This document shows, piece after piece, positions 9,849 to 22,436 of a DNA stretch of 45,039 bases; position 1 is the first letter of the stretch; each line of letters opens with the position of its first letter. A program made the position numbers and the translations under genes. The notes under the pieces are model-generated. The model was not told where the DNA came from, ran no database searches, and worked only from the letters and a program-made list of their open reading frames with translations. Source of the stretch: Halocafeteria seosinensis. Taxonomy: Eukaryota > Sar > Bigyra > Bicosoecida. The stretch lies in assembly GCA_001687465.1 (NCBI GenBank), contig LVLI01000385.1, positions 1 through 45,039 on the forward strand, given 5' to 3'.

Positions 9849-10527
9849 CAGTTAGTTTCGCGTACACCAGATCACCATCCTTACAAAGATCCCTTGGAGC
9901 TTTCCCAATGCAACGTCCGACTCTACATGGTGATCGAGAACGTTTGCACTCGTGCTTTTGCATTGAGCATGCGCTCTGACAGTGTTGTTGGCATCCAAAT
10001 TTTTTCAAGCTATCAATTCGTTCGTTTTCGTCTGTGTGACAGCGTTGGCCCGTACATGTACGTGGGTACAAGAAGACAACACACTTGGACTGTAGACAAG
10101 AGCATTGCAATTCATTTTCATCACTTTCTTTCCGTATAAAGAAGACGTTCTTCAATCTGTACCCAGTACCGGACGTGTGTATTGTATGTATATTTAAGGC
10201 CGAAAGAAAGAAAGTGCCGGATATTCTTGACGGTCAATGACCAATCGGCATCTTGAGCGGAACTTCGCCGAGAACGCGTGCAGACTGGCACTACATCCCA
10301 GGATTTTGCCCATACAGTAGTCCGTGTTTGTAGAATTTATCCGCACTAGTTGAAACATTTCCTGTTCCAAAATATCTACAGAAGGAATTATTGTTCATAG
10401 TTGGAGGGTAGCGAACGTGTTTACTTTTGGCGTGAATACTGTAGGGTAATGCATGCGCATTCACATACAAAGTGTACTAGGTACAAGTTAGTGCTGCTGG
10501 TGCCTTCACAGGGGTTTACTCAGGACA
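9849..10527. other. Spacer before the PIN-GPCR gene
   Basis: Contains an open minus-strand frame (9733-10155) with about 14 Cys but no recognised domain, and the presumed divergent promoters. From 10160 to 10527 nothing coding is visible. Confidence 0.45.
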
Positions 10528-13490
10528 ATGGCGGTCAATGTGCTGAGCAGTCTCGCTACGGCGCTCTTTAGCACCTACCTGCTGATTATATTGGGCTTTG
10601 TCATCGTTAAATTGGACATCATACGACAAGCTGACGTCTCCACGGGAATTGGCAAGTTCACAGGACTTATTGCTTTACCGACGCTCCTGTTTCGCTCCAT
10701 CGCGACGATAAATCTGGGGGGAATCAATTGGAATGTCGTAGCAGGCGTGGCGCTGGCTAAGGTCACCATTTTCTTCCTGGTGGCTTTGTTTTCGTTGCTA
10801 ATCGACCGCACTCCCGGCGGGGAAGGGGATCGCAAGGCGCCAGAGGAAGTGCTGGACCGGGACCCGGAGGACGACATGGAGGAACTAAATACAATAAAGG
10901 AAGAGAAAGAGTATCCAAACACTGAAGTACAAGAGGCGAACTATTCATTAAGCGATCAGTGCAAGAATGGAGTCGGGGAAGAGGATGGATACGATACTTT
11001 GGAAGCTCCACTATTGTCTCGGAAAGACTACCCACAGGGGACATCGACAGATTCTGCAGCATCATTAACCAACAACGCGTCGCGCAGAAGATGGGCCGAA
11101 GCAGGTATAAGAGCTATATTTGTGGTTCAAAGCAATGATCTGGCATTGGGTCTTCCGTTAATGAGTGCCCTGTATGCGGGGACTGATCACACCGATTTTG
11201 TGCACTACCAGTATATCTTGACCACCATTGCACTTGTGACGACTAATCCCGTAGGATTTTTTATGATAGAGTATGGACTGCACAGGGGCAAAAGCGATAA
11301 AGCGTCACAAAAAGGGATGGAAAATTTGAAGGATGAACGCGGCACTTCCCGGTCAAGCCGATGCCACCCCAATGACACCACCAAATTTGTCCTCAAAATC
11401 CTCTTTAACGTTCTTCGAAATCCAATCGTACTTTCCGTCATTCTCGGTGTTCTGTGGAACCAGGCCGCTCGACGACCGATCCCGGATATCTTGGATCAAT
11501 TCTTAAAGGTACGGCAGTATGAATACTCTCTGGTTGATGGTGTGGTTGCTTCACACTTGTTAGCAATACGCAGATGCTGGGTAACTCATTCGACGCCTGC
11601 GCTCTTTTTACGTTGGGAAGTAGTATGGTGAATCGCTTGAAGCGTATTACCCAATTGGGGATCGCATACCCGATGTCTCTAATCCTGTCGAAGACACTCC
11701 TTCTTCCTATTTTATGTACGTGATGTATGTCATAATCGTTTGTCCTGGTAGGATTATGTGTCGTATTCGTTGCTGCAGGTAAAGTGTATTTAGCAATGCT
11801 GAGTGTTGGACCCGACCTCTCCCTGTACGGCTTCATATACGGAACTCTTCCAACTGCTCCAGTGGTGTTCCTTTGGGCTCAACAGTTCGGATTAGAATCT
11901 GAGGTAATTGCCTCCGTTATGGTGGCGGGGACCATCGTCTTTGCCCCTGTACTGTTTTTGGCTGCGAATGTCCTTACACTATCCAACTCGAACTCGGCAA
12001 AATCAAAAGGCGAGACTACCACCGCTTATGCGGTGAAGTATATCAGCCCTTGCAGTCTTGTGTTTGTAGTCTGTTTACTACTGATACTGTCGTATTCTTG
12101 GTATTTGCGAAGGAGTCGAACCCGCTCATGTGGGCAACTGTTGGTATCGACGAAGTCCACTATTCACTCCTCAATGTCAATTTTGAGGTATATATCCCCC
12201 ATGGAGCTCCTGATAGCAGCTCTCGGGGTCTGCTACTTCATCTCAACGATAGCTGTTTTGGCATGCCAAGATTCGATTCACGACAAGCATTATACGGTGA
12301 GAACACCTTCGGAAATTGCAAGGTTTTTCTTCTTGTACTGCTCAGTTCTCGGTAAGTGCTCTGTTCCATGATCCACAAATGCTACCCGCTAGTGTGATTC
12401 AGCCCGTAAGCTCGATGCAGCCACGCGGTTTGGCGCAGCATCCATACCTGTCTTACTATGGGTACAACGCTCTTATTCCGAGCTTGCTGCCAGATATGTT
12501 GTCTATTCTGCCATTGCCGCAATGGCCACCATCCCGGCAATTGGATCATTGGTAAGTATTTGAGTGTGGTATCGTGAAGCTTGCGTGAGCTTTATAGCTT
12601 TCGACACTCATCCGCAGGTGCTGCTTAGCATCCATAACTTTGAAATCAAGGATGATGGATACTGCGGTTCTAGTTACACTGTCGGAGGGGATCCATTTAG
12701 TGCGACCATAATATCGCTAGCCCTCGTGGCGACGTTGGTGTTTGCCATCTTGGCCCGCCGACGCCATGCTGAGTGTCTAACGCAGGCAGCTGAGAGTAAT
12801 GATACCGGGTTTGAAGCGGTGCGGCAGTGGACCCCCATTACGGAAAGTAGCGTTGGCATCAACGGCGACGGTATGAGAGAGAGCAGCGGTCCGCGTGACG
12901 CAATTCAGGAGATTGACAGAAGCGATGCTATTGATACTAGATACGTTAACTTATGGTCTAACTCAATAGTGCGCGACTTTTCCTTATACGACCGGCTTAT
13001 GCTATATTGCTTGTATCAAATTGTTAGCATGAGTCTTGCCCTAGCAATATGTCTGTGGAAGGCGCTTCAACACGAGTCAGATTCCAGTCTGGAAATTGTG
13101 ATAACTTACCTCGATAAGGCTCTTTTATTTGGACAAGGTATGGTGCTCACAGCTATATTGTGCATAATGTCTCCACTAACTCGAGGATTGGGTGAAATAA
13201 TCTCGTCAAACATAAGGGGTATGAGAGGATACGCAAGAATGTCGGCGTTCTTCAGATCCGCAGAATCCCAAGATTTCCAGACCACAGGGCCGACTCTTGG
13301 GGACTTTTCCATTGACAATGAGATCCAGAAGGAGCGCAAGCGAAGTCGTCATCGTACCAGTCGAAAACTCCCTCCTTTGGAACGTTCGCAAAGATATGCG
13401 ACATACCACGGCAACGTTCCGAAATCTCTTGCTAGTACTGAGCAGAAACGAGCGGCCAGTGCCGAAGTTCAATGCGGCGCTAAAGTTTGA
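10528..13490 (+). CDS. PIN-like transporter fused to GPCR-like domain (LYCHOS/GPR155-like)
   Basis: Exons: 10528-11508, 11574-11715, 11779-12351, 12421-12551 and 12618-13490, about 899 aa (starting exon 4 at 12403 would add 6 aa). The N-terminus is a membrane-transporter (PIN/auxin-efflux-carrier) domain: TM helices near 8-28, 44-58 and 68-92, an acidic linker (about 94-188), then QSNDLALGLPLMSALY with the NDxxxGxP motif (N203, D204, P210) that breaks a PIN helix. More TM segments follow (APVVFLWAQQFG, MVAGTIVFAPVLFL). A second set, from SLVFVVCLLLILSYSW to LMLYCLYQIVSMSLALAICLW and GMVLTAILCIMSPL, matches the 7-TM part of GPR155. The last ~100 residues are basic and hydrophilic, and no DEP domain is visible. 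Animal LYCHOS senses lysosomal cholesterol upstream of mTORC1; that function is not shown here. Confidence 0.8.
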
Positions 13491-13621
13491 TAGCACGGAA
13501 GCGAACTACGAGTATATGAATCGAGTTGGCAGTGGCAGCGGAAATGGGAGCATTAGGCGTTACTCAGCTGGCAACGAACACCCGTTGGGTTCAGGAATGA
13601 AGGCAGTCTTGCCAACGGAGC

Positions 13622-14739
13622 TCAAGAACCTAAGACAAGAGCCAATCCTTCCTCAAACGGCGTAGCCAATTGAGTCTGGCTTTTCTGTAGCAGTTTCTCA
13701 AGTTTGACGATGCTCAATTGGCAATCTGCGTAATCAATAAAAAGATCCGGATCAGAGAGGTAATCTGCAGAGAGATGGAGTAACTGAATTACCTTTGGGT
13801 CTTTTCGCCCCCGCGGGTTCTTCATTCCTGGCCGTCATATGTTCTGTGTCCACGTTAAGAATTCTCCCTATGACCTGACACATTTGGTATTTGGTAAAAC
13901 ATTCTGGGCTGGAAAAATGAAAGTGACCATTGGCGCCGATACATGTTGCGCTCTTAGCGAACGTCACGTCCTGCTCCGCACTCTCATCTCGACACTTGCA
14001 AAAAACTCGCAAGAGAACACGGGAAACATCATCAACGAGGGTTGGAAATCGTTGACAGTAGTTATCTTCTTTGCAAGGTTCCTGGTTCTTCACTTTGCTC
14101 ACCAGAGTCGTCACCGCGCTTTCGTCCAAATTAGTCGTTTGACCGTACAGAACGGGAACTCTCAGGATTGTCGTGGACGGATTGGCACCCAGAGCAGTAT
14201 ACTCTGCTCTTAGTTTTGACATGCCATACGCATTTAAGGGATTTGGATAGCTGTGCTCCGAGTATGGTGGTCTGCATCATCGATAGACAATACAATACAA
14301 GTCATTGGGACCCTTGATGTATACTGTACAAGGTGTAGACTTACGAGCTTCCATCGAATACGTAATCGGTAGAGATCTGTACAAAATGAGCGCCAATGTT
14401 CGCTGCACACTGCGCTATCGTCCATACGCTTTGAATATTCAATTTTTCGACGTATTCCGGGTCATCCTCCACCCTATCTGGGCGTCGTTCGGCGGCTGCA
14501 TGGACGATGAAATCTGGACGCTCTCCATACACGACCTGTTTGACCGCCTCAGTATCAAGCAGATTGAGTTTAAGCAGACCCTTGGACGGGTCAGCCCGCG
14601 TGAACGCGGTCCCTAGGACACGCATTGGCCAATCTCCGTCTTGCTGGTGCTCCTTAAACACCTTATAAACACTTCGACCCAAGAGACCGGAAGCTCCTGT
14701 GATCAACACGGTCGTCTCTCGTGTCCCTGATGGCGGCAT
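13622..14739 (-). CDS. MAT2B-like NAD(P)-binding protein (methionine adenosyltransferase 2 beta type)
   Basis: Exons (minus): 14739-14345, 14271-13793 and 13725-13622, with introns of 73 and 67 nt; 325 aa, close to human MAT2B (334). It is an extended short-chain dehydrogenase of the dTDP-4-dehydrorhamnose reductase group. The Rossmann motif is LITGASGLLGR (residues 12-22), followed by DFIVHAAAERRPD, QISTDYVFDG, Y147-x3-K151 (YGMSK), ILRVPVLYG and FPTLVDDVSR. The end (GAKRPKDCQLSIVKLE..TPFEEGL) follows human GAQRPRNAQLDCSKLE closely, which separates it from RmlD sugar reductases. In animals the protein regulates S-adenosylmethionine synthase. Whether it does so here is inferred from family only. 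It ends 131 bp from the PIN-GPCR gene, tail to tail. Confidence 0.88.
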
Positions 14740-15013
14740 TCCTCTTAGTAGTAACAGAGCCTGACAATCGTAGTTTTCATTTATTTATTATATATATATG
14801 TATATTTTTTTGGTATGTGTGTCCTCAATACGGTGGATAAAGCGCTTATAAGCAGCATAGATATTGGATAGGATGTGTACCGAACAATCTTTAATGCCAC
14901 TTACAATCCTTCTGAAATGGAGTCTTCTATCAAGTATACAGTAGGATTGCCCAAATCTAATACTTGCCACCCCTTGCAATATTGATTATCTCCAGTATAG
15001 GAACCTCGCGAGA
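14740..15013. promoter_or_regulatory. Divergent promoter region, MAT2B-like / CPSF73
   Basis: This 274 bp spacer separates two divergent start codons. It contains an AT-rich block with a TATATATATGTATATTTTTT stretch near 14791-14810, the only strong low-melting segment. No other motif was recognised, and promoter function is inferred from position. Confidence 0.45.
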
Positions 15014-17938
15014 ATGAGCGAAGAGGCGCCAAAGACGGAAAATGGAGCCAACCACGACGGAGGGGAGGGGGCTGCAGGTCCCAGTCAGGCATCTTCTACA
15101 GAAACAAGGATAGAGAGGAAGCCTATGAAGCGTAGCTATGTATCAGCGAATACTATGGAGGCCGATGATTCCCGGGGGAAGCAGAAAAAGAAAGCCTTGA
15201 TTGAGCAAATGACAGTGCAGCCTCTGGGAGCCGGAAATGAAGTGGGACGCTCTTGTATTATACTCAAATTTGCCGGGAAAACAATAATGGTATGTTTTCT
15301 GTGCAATGTTGACTGAAGCACAAAGCCAGTCGTTGGAATGGGGTGGATCTTCTCTGCAGCTGGATTGTGGGATTTTGCCATCACATCACGGGGAGGACTC
15401 GTTGCCCTACTTACGTGAAATAGAAGATCCTTCAGAAATAGATATAATCATTATCACGTAAGTGAAAGTTGGGCATTGCGTTGAGACTGTCATTCACTAT
15501 CTGTCTGTCGGGGCGAGGTCTTTTGCAGACACTTCCATCTTGATCACGTCGGTGCCCTTCCGCATTTTACGGAACGAATGAAGGGATTCAAAGGAAGGAT
15601 ATTCGCTACACATGCCACTGTCAGTAGTACATTCAGTTTGTTGAATGTGCGTTTGTTCACTCTAGCTCGGTTTTGCAGGTAGCGGTTATGAGGATGATTT
15701 TAGCTGATATGATCCGAATAACGGCGCAAAACTATTCAGGAACTCAGCTGTATGATCATGATGATTTGATGCGATGCCTGGATAAAGTTGAATGTATTGA
15801 CTTTAAGCAGGTTAGTCTAATGATTTTTGGATTGTTCAAGACCCTATAACCTACTGTATGCTTCGCTCACATCATCTGTTCACAGAAAATCAATGTTGAT
15901 GGTATAACGTTCCAGTTTTTTACAGCGGGCCACGTACTCGGAGCCGCTATGGTTTTACTGGAGATTTCGGGTGTCCAGATGTTGTACACTGGTGACTACA
16001 GTGCTGAGGAAGATAGACATCTGATGGCAGCAGAAGCTCCTCCCGGTTGTAATCCGGATGTACTCATTTGTGAAAGCACGTTTGGAATGCAAAAACACCC
16101 GAGTAGACAAGAAAGGGAAAGCAAATTCCTTGAATACGTTGATTTAGTGGTAAAGCGAGGTGGTAGGTGTCTCGTTCCTATGTTTGCTCTGGGAAGAGCA
16201 CAGGAGCTTTTGCTGATCCTGGAGGAGCATTGGAAAGCACACCCGGAATTGCAGCACATTCCCATATATTATGCTAGCCAGATGGCTTCGAAGGCACTGG
16301 AATTGTATAAGACATATGTTTCCTCTATGAACTCCAGGGTTCAAGCACAAATGGGTAACAGAAACCCATGGAATTTCGAATTTATACACGGTCTGAAAGG
16401 GCAGAATTTTAGAGATTCTGGACCCTGCGTTGTACTAGCCTCCCCAGGTATGTTACAACACGGCATGAGCAGGATGCTTTTCGAACGGTGGGCTGAAGAC
16501 CCAAAAAATGGTGTAATACTAGCTGGGTATTCCGTTGAAGGAACGTTGGCCAGGCAACTCCTGTCTAGTCCGCGAGAGGTGGACGCCTTGAACGGGGGCA
16601 CGATCCCCCTTCGTGCTCAGGTACGTGAGCTCGATCATCCGAGTGTGTGAAATAATCCATCTACACGAAGCAAACGACAACTGCAGGTCGCTGAAGTTAG
16701 TTTCGCAGCTCATGCAGATTCTGTCCAAGCAGCTACGTTCATTCAAAGTCTTGCTCCACGAACCATCATCTTGGTGCACGGTGAACGGAACGAGATGGGC
16801 AGACTGTATAAGGTGCGTGCATTATCCAGGTCTTTAACATCACCAAGAGGATCCATGACATGGTATTCTCCGAGCTGCAGTCCCTTGGGAATAAATACCG
16901 GGATGTGGAAGGCTTTCAAGTTTATATGCCCCCCAACACCGAACTAGTAAAGCGAGATTATAAGATCGAATACTGTCTCAAAGCGATTGGCAAAGCTGTA
17001 AGTGCCAGCATGGTAGTAATAGAGTTGTTCTGACTTACCTGTTCACATGTTTCAAACAGGCGGAATCTTCCATCCGAGACATGCAAGAGCGAGTGCATCG
17101 CATGACAGGAGTACTGGTGGAAGGAAACAACTTCACGTACTCATTGTATGCTCCGGAGCAGCTAGAAAGTTATGCTGGCATCGGCAGCTACGAGATTATG
17201 CAAAGAGAGCACGCGCCGTATAGAAGCTCTTTCGACGTCTTGAAGCGGTGTCTGGAACTAATGTATGAATCAGTTCGAGTTGTTAAACCCTCGGAATACT
17301 GTCAGACGTTGTCTCGGCAGTCTAGACGCACATCGATAGCCGCACTGTCCGTAAACAACGCCGTCACGGTGGTGCATTTCCCTCCTGATCGAATTTTGCT
17401 GGAATGGGCGGCAGATCCTATATCTGATATGACAGCTGACTCTATTCTCGCAGTTACGGCTCAGGCAGAAATAAGCCCGTTTAATTTACAATTGACATCT
17501 CATTCTTGTGCCCATGATCATCACGAAAGCACATGCACCGAGACTGCAACTGCCAGCGAAGAAGAGCATCCATCAGGGCAATCAGCTGCACCGACCGAGT
17601 CAAATTCCCCGCCACTAGAACCTCGCCGCTCTGCCAATTCAGACCACAGTATCGATGGGACACCTTTGAATGTATCGAAATTACAATACTCGGTTCTCAT
17701 GCGGGTTTTACGAGATTATTATGGCAATGACAACGTGGAAGAAAGTGGGAGTGGAAGTTCGAACGGGATCCGCGTGACTATAGATGACGTCATCGCTGAA
17801 GTCAATCCTCAAACATTCGAGATCACAGATATTCGTGTCGATGGAAATGTTGAAAAGGGAGAGCAAATTAAGGAGGATGAAGAGAAACTCGCGAATGTTT
17901 TGGAACACGTTAAGGATGCTACTCTACCTCTATCGTAG
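15014..17938 (+). CDS. CPSF3: CPSF73-like pre-mRNA 3'-end-processing endonuclease
   Basis: Zinc endonuclease that cuts pre-mRNA before polyadenylation. Exons: 15014-15289, 15360-15457, 15529-15619, 15679-15810, 15886-16620, 16687-16812, 16875-16997 and 17060-17938; 819 aa. Exon 7 may start at 16881 instead, and exon 3 ends at an unusual GTCAGT. Metallo-beta-lactamase/beta-CASP residues are all present: HFHLDH (126-131), H215 in AGHVLGAA, D236 in LYTGDYS, STFG, FALGRAQELLLILEE, H453 in FAAHAD and H475 in VHGERNEM. The C-terminal region keeps LLEWAADPISDMTAD. About 70 low-complexity N-terminal residues precede the conserved QPLGAGNEVGRSCIIL; human CPSF73 has only a short leader there, so this is a lineage extension. 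It ends 130 bp from the next gene, tail to tail. Confidence 0.95.
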
Positions 17939-18068
17939 CAACTTGGTGAAGTCGAGCAGAAACGAAAACTATGAACTGAGTCACATACAATTGAATTGAC
18001 AACGTTGCTAGTTACGTTAAGATTTGGATAGCACATACGAATGTTACATAACAAAGCACTGTACAATT

Positions 18069-21000
18069 TTAACACATATATAGTCCGTACCAGCAACATA
18101 CGCAAGCAAACGAGTGCGCAGCGCGTGTAACCCGAAGCATGTCTGGGTCAGAGTCCCTGCTTACATCTGCTTTCCACATGGGATGATACATACGGGAGTT
18201 TCGAGAGAGGAGCTCGGAGCAGATTGCGTAAAAGTCCTCATAAAGCGGATAAACAACCTTTTCATATGACAACGTAGTTTCTGATTTCTGAGATATAAGG
18301 GAGGCTATGGAATTCCTCCGCTGCCTTGGAGACTCGTCCCCTTCTTCCACATGGTTGGGGGAGCTAGCCGTAGGAATCTGAATATTCGTTGACTCCTGTT
18401 CTTCTGATTGAGTAAATGGGGTCACCAGCGGCGAGAGTTGAGACAATGCCGTTCCAAAGGAACTCAGTGTAGGTGGATATGCATTGGAGCTTTCTGCCTG
18501 CTCGATAAAGATCTTTTGACAGTTTTCCTGTAACAGTTTGATTTCCTGTGTAGATAGCTGCAGGGCTACGCGGGGTCAACAAGGCACGTACAAAATTCTT
18601 CATATACTTCCGGATGAGAGCCGAGCATACACGGTGCATCACACATTCAAAGCGAACTACTTTAGTCCATATATCAAACTCGGTACCTGCCAGCAATGTC
18701 AGAGAATTGGAATGAATAGTGACCGAAATACCGGCTAGTAACACATCCATGAATGCGGTGCGTACCCTCTTCCAAGGCCGTGGTTTCTTCCGCCAACATA
18801 TCTGAGGCAACCGACGCCGCAGAACCCCTACGTTGGGACAGAGAGTTGTCCCCTTTCTTCTGGTTCACGAATTTCTCCCATGCATCACCGTACGTTCGGG
18901 CACAGCTCTCAATACTTGACTTCAGTTGTTCTACCTCGTCTGTACCAGAAAGATACAATACCTAGAGAAACGTACGGGACAACGCCTCAACTAATCAGAC
19001 GCCATACCAGTTCGTAGAGGCATCGTAGAGATAGCCACGCAAGGAGAGGATTCTCGAAACGCACTGTCACATGTATCCAAAGCATGCTGAAGCGGCACGA
19101 AAAAGTTTCCGTGTCTGGAAGGAGAGGCAATCAAATTATTCAGAATGTGCGTAAGGATCATTTGCTTCGAATACCTTACCTTCGAGCTTTCAAATAGTTG
19201 AGAGATACCTCCGGAAACAAGCTTTGAAAGAATCCAATCACCGTCCGTGCGAGATGGGGAGCATAGGGTAGCTTCGTATTTCCGCCAAACATGAAGGAGA
19301 AAAAGTGCAGCTGATGTAACGGTGACTTGCACGAGTGCTCTTCTCCAACAGGCTCATTTTCAGTATCCACGTCATCCTTAAGTAAGAGCTTTGCTCCGGA
19401 GGAATCCTGGAGGTGATACACAGGCGCTAGAATCCTGGCTAGCAGTTTCTCCCCTTTAGAAACAGACTGTGTGGATTGCAATGTATGCCTCCAAAGATGT
19501 TTCCCGATACTATCGTTATCCGATTGGCACTTGTCAATGCAATCACTGCTTAGAGAATCTTGGACTTTTCTTTTCAATAGGTTCTCGGATTGTTCCTCCA
19601 TGTAGTACACCAACGCTTCCGCCAGTAGCACTTGCGCCTTGCTTCGATACTTGCTGAGTTTCTTCGAGTTGGAAAGCAGTGGAGAGTCATAATACACTTG
19701 GACGCCCCACCGAGTTCCCGTGTAATTCTTATTGAAGAATTTGACAAGATCTATGCAGTTTTCCCCTCCTTTGTCTCCCCTCTTACTCTTTGAGGGTTTA
19801 CTATTTTCATCCTCCTCATCATCATGGGTTTCATAGTTCTCGTCCTCATCGTCGCCAGTTTCATCCACCGAATCAAGCACTAGGTCTCGAATATTTACGG
19901 GGACTGTCTCCAGAACACCTTTGAGAGCTTGAACAGTAGCTTCCCCTCTTACATGGACCAAGTTCTCGCTAACAGAGCACATGATTAGGGAGCATTGTTC
20001 AGCAGACAGCGGTTCTTGCTCTAATGCTGGACGATTGTTCCCGTGCTCATCGCCATTTCCCTCTTCACTCTCCGCAAGAATGAGAGAATTCGAGTGTTCC
20101 ATGAGAAGTTCTATCAACGAGGAAATAGTAGTCACATATTCAGCGGTCCCTGAAGAAAAAAAAATCGTAAGCTGTACCGAAACTACCTACCGCAATTACG
20201 TCTTTCTTACCTTTCCTGAGAAGAACGTCATGAATGTCCTCTGCCACTGTTTGAGGATCTGAAACAGCTCCCACGATTGACTCCACTAACAGCTTCCTTG
20301 TTTCAACGGATGGATCTTTCTCCTGGATTGCTTTGACAAGTTCTCTTATAAGCTCTGCTCGGTCGGTCTTGTTCCGCATCATCATAGCGTCTACAATGTA
20401 AGGTGCCATTACGGTATTGGGGGACTTCCGTCGCAGCAGTTCATACACAATCTCGTAAGCAAGATTCGGAACACTATACGTAAGTTCCTTGATACAGGCA
20501 ATTTGAGTGTCGTTGATGCTATCGCGGCTTTCCTCGGAAGAACTCGTGAATTTACCAAACAGTTTGCTGACGTTTTCAATTGTAGGTTGCAGCTTACTTT
20601 CCAATGACCTTATCCTTTCCAAAGCCTCCCGGGTAGCTCCATGTGCAATCCGCATATGATCACCGAATAATTTTCTCGATGTTAAGCGACTCCAAGCTAA
20701 GTGCACTTTTGTTTTGACCTGCTCCTGGTGAATTGATTCCTGCTCTTTTGCTTTCAAGTCTTCAATCTTTGACTTCGAATATTCCAAATCAGTTTGGCGT
20801 TTTTTTAGTTCTTCCTTCCTTATTTCTGCTTGTTCCCGCCAGGTAGTCGCCCGATAGTACTTATATGCGCGCCGTGAGAGGGGGCTCAATGAATCCAACG
20901 CAATTGTGTCATGAGAAGAGGGAAGTGTCCTAGTTTGCAAGTTTACTAAGTCATCTTCAGCCTCGTCATTTCTATCCGCAGAACCGTCATAGAACGACAG

Positions 21001-22436
21001 TTCCGGGTCGCTGTACAAACTACTGCAGAGAATGTTTTTGATGACTTCCAATAGACCGGAACAGGGCTCCATAAGATCTTGTAACCGTTCTAGCGCGCCA
21101 AGAGCTAAGGCAGGCAACAAGGGCGATCCCTCCTCCGAACATGAGTCCGCGACCATCACTTGTGCTTGCCTGTATGGAGGTACATTTTTGGTGTAAGCTG
21201 AAGGTATACATTACCGGCACTTCAAAGTTTTCTTACCGTAGGTTTTCTTCAAGCATTGTCAGTTCTGAGTGGTACCGTTGAGAAGCATCCTGGCTGTCGT
21301 CCACTTGTACCCACTCTGAAAATACTGCCCGTTTCCACTCAATCGGATCCATGGACTGAGCCGTGGCTACAAAAGAGCTCATGTTAGAATACAGTTCGTT
21401 CGATTCGCATAATAGTTCTTACCCGTTTGAGAACATCACCGAAAGAATGAAGACTGGGAATACTTCGAGAACTCTTCCGCGACTTTTGGTGGCGTTTCGA
21501 ACCAGATTCCGGCTTTGAAGAACTCGACGTATGTGGTACACGCAAATGTTTTTCGGAAGTGTACGAAGTCGGCGGTTTGTCATCCTTACGTTGAAAGAAC
21601 GACGGTGTTGATCCAGCCCCATGAGTCGCCGAGGAATAGCGTAGAGAGTTCAAAGGAATTCTTCCCATTGACCTGCTACTGGTTTTATCCGGGAGTCCAT
21701 TTGAAGTGTCTTCTTTCGACTTCGGTTCGTGTGCGGACTGTTCTTGTCCAATAATTGGTAGCAGTGCTTCCATTCGTTCTTCTGCGTCAACATCATCGAG
21801 CAAATTATTGAATGCACCTCAAGACATTATTTGCCCACTGCACTTGAAGCCTAACTTACCTTCGGTTTCGGTGTCTGAGGCATGTGGGAAAACGAAGTCC
21901 GGGGCTTGAGTGGTAGTCATTGGTCGCTGAGCACTTCTCGAGGAACGCCCCGTGGCGTGCCTCGAGGACGATCGCGAATATATGATAGGCTCCGTCGGCA
22001 GTAGCGATTTCAACGGGGATCCTTGTTGTTTTTGATCCGCCTGCTCATTGGATGCATGCGCATCATCAGCATGCGTTTTGTCCGTGAGATCATGCTCTTC
22101 ACCGCTTCCATGCGGTGGGACAGCGGACGACTCGTCAGGTTCGTATTGCCAAGGATCAGCGGGGCGTCCACCACGTCTGAAGTTCCTATAATTCGAGCGC
22201 ACAATCAAACGAAGATTGTTTCTCAGGGTCTCTAAATCGGTTGTAGGGTCTCTGCCTACTAAATCTTCGCCAAAGGCGCCTTCGCTTCCTCTGTCGGACC
22301 GGCTTTCCCTCGACGGAGAGGCCGCTGTGGTAGCTCTCCACGATTTCGACCGTCTCATTTGCTGTCTGTCTCCGTCACTTCGGGTTCGAGACGAGCGCGT
22401 CTGCTGCGCAGCCGTCGTGCCTGGTCTGCCACTCAT
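18069..22436 (-). CDS. Unrecognised 1278-residue helical protein with central coiled coil
   Basis: Exons (minus): 22436-21860, 21781-21423, 21355-21237, 21169-20211, 20149-19180, 19114-19008, 18939-18766, 18686-18592 and 18545-18069. All junctions are in phase, with introns of 46-79 nt. An ATG at 22448 would add four residues. Residues 1-310 are basic, Ser/Arg-rich and disordered. A conserved-looking helical part begins at MDPIEWKRAVFSEW, then LPALALGALERLQDLMEP. A coiled coil (about 460-560) runs from WREQAEIRKEELKKRQTD. More helical repeats follow (YSVPNLAYEIVYELLRRKSP), then an acidic patch (DETGDDEDENYETHDDEEDE). The C-terminal helices include IWTKVVRFECVMHRVCSALI. I recognise no family. 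A ciliary or cytoskeletal scaffold is possible from composition, but nothing in the sequence shows it. Confidence 0.75.

Noticed and set aside
9733-10155. 140-codon cysteine-rich minus-strand frame as a secreted peptide gene
   Set aside because: No signal peptide at its start, no recognised Cys spacing, and a consensus intron (GTAAGG ... CTAAC ... CACAG, about 9838-9884) runs through its middle.
13297-13665. 122-codon + strand frame after the PIN-GPCR gene
   Set aside because: It is a shifted frame of the last coding exon that runs into the antisense of MAT2B; no motif and no splice join into it was convincing.
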